Shown here one piece after another: positions 61,681 to 64,000 of a stretch of DNA of 64,000 bases. The stretch's first letter is position 1. Each line of letters starts with the position of its first letter. A program made the translations under genes and the position numbers. Location of the stretch: positions 1 through 64,000 of the forward strand of contig CANMQJ010000003.1 of the NCBI GenBank assembly GCA_947500005.1, written 5' to 3'. The notes beneath the pieces are model-generated. The model was not told the origin of the DNA. It did no database searches and was given only the letters and a program-made list of their open reading frames with translations. The DNA is from an uncultured Paracoccaceae bacterium (GTDB lineage Bacteria > Pseudomonadota > Alphaproteobacteria > Rhodobacterales > Rhodobacteraceae).

Positions 61681-63474
61681 CTAGCCTCCCGTGTCCGGCT
61701 CGGAATCGGGGTCCGGGGCGTGCGAAACACCCAAGGGCCGCCCGTTGTGATCGGTCGGCGCGGTCTCGAACCGATGCTTGAACGCGTCGGTGAACCGTAT
61801 CCCCTGGTATTGCGAGATGCTGGCCTTGCTCTTGTCGAACTGCAGGCCCGTGTGCGGGTGGCGCCATTGCCGCGCCTTGACCGCGATCTGGCGGGCGAAT
61901 GTCGTGGGCTTCCACTGCGAATGCCCCCGCTCGATCAGGTGATAATTGAACGCATCGCCCAGCGTCTTCGAGGCGATCACGTCCGACGGATCGCCGGTGA
62001 TCGCGCAGCAGGTGGTCAGGAACAGCCCGATCGGGTCGCTTTCCTCGCGATACTCCCGGGTCGCGGCCGTCACCGCCTCGGGCGGGCGCAACCCGCCATC
62101 GAGGAAGTCGACCAGCCCGTCGATCAGCCAGTTCAGGATGCCGTCGCGCTCCTCCCACAGCTTGTCGCCCAGGTCCGGATCGCGCTCGCCCTCGGGGATC
62201 TGCACGTCGAAGGGCACCAGCAGCACCCGCCGCCAGATCCCGTCATCCGTGCCCCGGATATCCGGCTTGTGGTTGCCGCTCATCGTCAGCTTGAAGATCG
62301 GCCGCACCTCGACGAAATCGGAATGCAGCGCGCGCACCTGGATCGGCTCGCCGCCGGTCAGCTCCTTGATCAGCCCCTCCTGCAGCCGCTGCCCCTCATC
62401 GGGCTCCGAGGTACGCACCATCCGCGCGCCCATCAGCGGGATCAGGTCGGGCGTGGCATCGCCACCGCCGCGCCGGTTCGTGCCGGTCAGCGACTCGATC
62501 CGCGCCGTGGCCGCGTAATTGCCCATGATCCGGGCCATCAGGTCGACCAGCACCGACTTGCCGTTGGCGCCCCCGCCATAGAAGAACACCAGCCGCTGCA
62601 TCTTGACGCCCGTCATGCTCAACCCCAGCCAGCGCTGGATGAAGGCGCGCATCTCGCGGTCGGGCTGCACCCGCGACAGGAAGGTGTCGAACTTCTCGCA
62701 TGTCGCCCCGGCCTTCAGCTTGACCGGCATCATCTTGGTCAGGTGCTGATCGCGCTCATGCGGCACCTGCTCGAAATGCGACACACCGCTGTCATCGACC
62801 CGGAACCGCAGCACGCCGCTCTCGCAATTCACGTCGAGCGGTCGGGCGTCCAGATCCTCGAAAGGCACGGCCAGCTCGACGCCCGCCTCCTTCATCGCGT
62901 TGTCGATCCGGGCCGAGTTGCCCGTCGTGGTCGAAAAGCTCCGATGCCGGTTGCGCCGCTCGCCCAGGGCCTTCTCCACCCGGCCGATGGCGGTCAGGCT
63001 CTTCTCGAGGCCCGACAGCTCCGCCGACTGTTCCTCCGACCGCTCCCCCGCGGGGATCGCCACCAGATCAGACTTGCGCGCCATCAGGTCGCGCTTTTGC
63101 GCCAGCAGCTCGGAATCGGCCTTGGACAGGTGCAGATGCGGGATCTCGCGCAGGATCAACTCCGACAGGCGCTGCGCCGAGCGCCGCACCTTCAGCATGT
63201 CCTCGTCCTTCTCCCAGACCTTGCCCGACCAGTGGAACCAGCCCACGCGCGGAACGAAGATCTTGTCGCATCCGAAATGCAGGACGAAACGCTGCCCGTT
63301 GCCGTAATCGTTCAGCGGCAACCCCGCCGCCTCGCGCAGCGCCACCTCCAGCGCGGCCCGCTCATCCGCCGGCATGTCATCGGCGGGCGGCGCCTCCTCC
63401 GGCGCCTCGGATGTCGCAGGCTCCTCCCCCACCGGGCCAAGCCCGGCAAACGCGTCGTCGAATTCGTCGCTCAC
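61681..63474 (-). CDS. Phage SF3 replicative helicase (D5/P4 type)
   Basis: 597 aa if started at GTG 63474, which overlaps the upstream stop by 4 nt. The N-terminal ~190 residues include a D5_N-like region, then the SF3 helicase: Walker A GGGANGKSVL at 300-309, Walker B-like VRTSEPDEGQRLQEGLIKEL, and motif C around FKLTMSGNHKPDIRGTDDG. The C-terminal ~100 residues are a DNA-binding-type tail. No primase (AEP) domain is visible, so the primase is probably encoded beyond 64000. Confidence 0.87.
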   Translation of the reverse strand: MSDEFDDAFAGLGPVGEEPATSEAPEEAPPADDMPADERAALEVALREAAGLPLNDYGNGQRFVLHFGCDKIFVPRVGWFHWSGKVWEKDEDMLKVRRSAQRLSELILREIPHLHLSKADSELLAQKRDLMARKSDLVAIPAGERSEEQSAELSGLEKSLTAIGRVEKALGERRNRHRSFSTTTGNSARIDNAMKEAGVELAVPFEDLDARPLDVNCESGVLRFRVDDSGVSHFEQVPHERDQHLTKMMPVKLKAGATCEKFDTFLSRVQPDREMRAFIQRWLGLSMTGVKMQRLVFFYGGGANGKSVLVDLMARIMGNYAATARIESLTGTNRRGGGDATPDLIPLMGARMVRTSEPDEGQRLQEGLIKELTGGEPIQVRALHSDFVEVRPIFKLTMSGNHKPDIRGTDDGIWRRVLLVPFDVQIPEGERDPDLGDKLWEERDGILNWLIDGLVDFLDGGLRPPEAVTAATREYREESDPIGLFLTTCCAITGDPSDVIASKTLGDAFNYHLIERGHSQWKPTTFARQIAVKARQWRHPHTGLQFDKSKASISQYQGIRFTDAFKHRFETAPTDHNGRPLGVSHAPDPDSEPDTGG

Positions 63475-63881
63475 GCCGCCCTCCGCACGAATTTCCCCTC
63501 GGGATCGACGCGGGTCAGGAACCGCTTGCGATCCTCCGCCCCCATCCCTTCCCACAGCGCGACGAAGATCCGCTTGCGCGCGGCATCGGCGAACTGCGCC
63601 CGCTCGATCCGCCGCAGCCCGGCGCCGACATAGGACTCGAGCTCGAGCGGCGTGGCGCTGTCCGCCCACCATCCCGCATCATCGCGCAGATCCCCGAACT
63701 GCTGGAGCATCGGCGCACCGGCCCCGGAAATCTCCAGCCAGGCCGAGAGCAGCTCCGCCACGATGGGCCGCTCATACTCGGTCACGAGACCCAGCAGCTC
63801 GACCAGGTGCGAACAGACCGCCCGCGCCCGCGCCGCCTCGACGCTCTCCGCAACCATCCGCTCGCGCGCGATATCCGTCAT
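63471..63881 (-). CDS. Phage hypothetical protein, early region
   Basis: 136 aa, helical and Arg/Glu-rich, MTDIARERMVAESVEAARAR at the N-terminus. Overlaps genes on both sides by 4 nt, so it is part of the replication operon. No recognised domain. Confidence 0.7.
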   Translation of the reverse strand: MTDIARERMVAESVEAARARAVCSHLVELLGLVTEYERPIVAELLSAWLEISGAGAPMLQQFGDLRDDAGWWADSATPLELESYVGAGLRRIERAQFADAARKRIFVALWEGMGAEDRKRFLTRVDPEGKFVRRAA

Positions 63882-64000
63882 AACTCCACCCCCAGCCGCT
63901 TCGCCCGACGCGCCAGCGCCGCGCGTTCCCCGTCGAACCAGGGCCGCTGGTCATAGCGCCGCGCCTTGATCCAGCCTTCGATCTCCCCGGCCTCGAGCGT
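63878..64000 (-). CDS. C-terminal part of a phage gene cut by the window edge
   Basis: The frame is open from the right edge (TLEAGEIEGWIKARRYDQRP) to the TGA at 63878, giving at least 40 residues with no stop. The stop overlaps the next start by 4 nt (ATGA), in the same style as the rest of the operon. The start and the gene's identity are outside the window. Confidence 0.65.
   Translation of the reverse strand, partial: TLEAGEIEGWIKARRYDQRPWFDGERAALARRAKRLGVEL

Larger units (their letters stand above)
35346..64000. mobile_element. Siphovirus-type prophage integrated in tRNA-Arg(CCG), right end outside window
   Basis: Bounded on the left by a tRNA-Arg 3' fragment. It contains, reading leftward, SF3 replicative helicase, terminases, portal, S49 protease, HK97 capsid, head-tail connectors, tail tube, frameshifted tail chaperone, tape measure, hub, fibres and lysis genes. 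Two rightward accessory operons (toxin-antitoxin, RhuM) lie near the junction. At least 28.6 kb. No integrase, excisionase or repressor is seen, so these are expected beyond 64000. All structural genes appear intact, so it could be functional. Confidence 0.93.

Noticed and set aside
61666-63633. Plus-strand open frame of 655 codons
   Set aside because: Antisense to the SF3 helicase, whose Walker motifs are clear.
35346-64000. Interpretation as a gene transfer agent rather than a prophage
   Set aside because: Presence of a tRNA attachment scar, a replicative helicase, an HNH/terminase packaging set and cargo genes indicates a true temperate phage; only some tail genes look GTA-like.
1-64000. 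CRISPR arrays and rRNA genes
   Set aside because: No regularly spaced direct repeats and no rRNA-like sequence were seen.

Overview
The window is high-GC alphaproteobacterial DNA and looks like a member of the Rhodobacterales (Roseobacter/Paracoccus relatives). The signs are a phoR-pstSCAB-phoU-phoB cluster, a yicC-gmk pair, an IalB-family protein, a class II DAHP synthase, and a divergent L,D-transpeptidase/DUF882 pair. These assignments rest on reading protein motifs by eye; no database search was possible.

Positions 1-35340 are ordinary chromosome. They hold a SulP anion permease and a glutaryl-CoA dehydrogenase with a divergent LysR regulator. A long leftward array follows: yicC, gmk, a gamma-carbonic-anhydrase-like gene, a trans-sulfuration enzyme, phoR, pstS, pstC, pstA, pstB, phoU, phoB. 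A triple Pho-box lies just before pstS. Next come a PAS-domain gene with two CtrA-like sites upstream, DAHP synthase, a GlxA-type regulator translationally coupled to a GNAT acetyltransferase, a PQQ-type sugar dehydrogenase, and a complete branched-chain amino-acid ABC operon (livJ-G-F-H-M order). After these are a HerA/DUF853 ATPase, two candidate small RNAs, an IalB-family secreted protein, a KAS-ACP-LpxD envelope-lipid cluster, an Ldt/MepK-like peptidoglycan pair and adenine deaminase.

From 35346 to the right edge lies a prophage integrated in a tRNA-Arg(CCG) gene. Only the 3' fragment of that tRNA remains at this junction; the other junction, and probably the integrase, are beyond position 64000. 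Next to the junction are arm-type repeats, a RelE/Xre toxin-antitoxin operon with a doubly palindromic promoter, and a RhuM plus small-protein operon. The rest of the phage reads leftward in a siphovirus order: replication (SF3 helicase), regulatory region, HNH-kinase fusion, terminase small and large subunits, portal, S49 protease, HK97 capsid, connectors, tail tube, tail chaperone with a -1 frameshift, tape measure, baseplate hub, fibres, and a lysis cassette.

The most unusual items are in the prophage. A tail protein carries an apparently complete serine D-Ala-D-Ala carboxypeptidase domain. An HNH nuclease is fused to a P-loop kinase beside the terminase. A promoter followed at once by a terminator precedes the packaging operon, resembling lambda pR'-tR'. 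A nearly symmetric set of polypurine repeats lies beside the replicative helicase and could be the origin.
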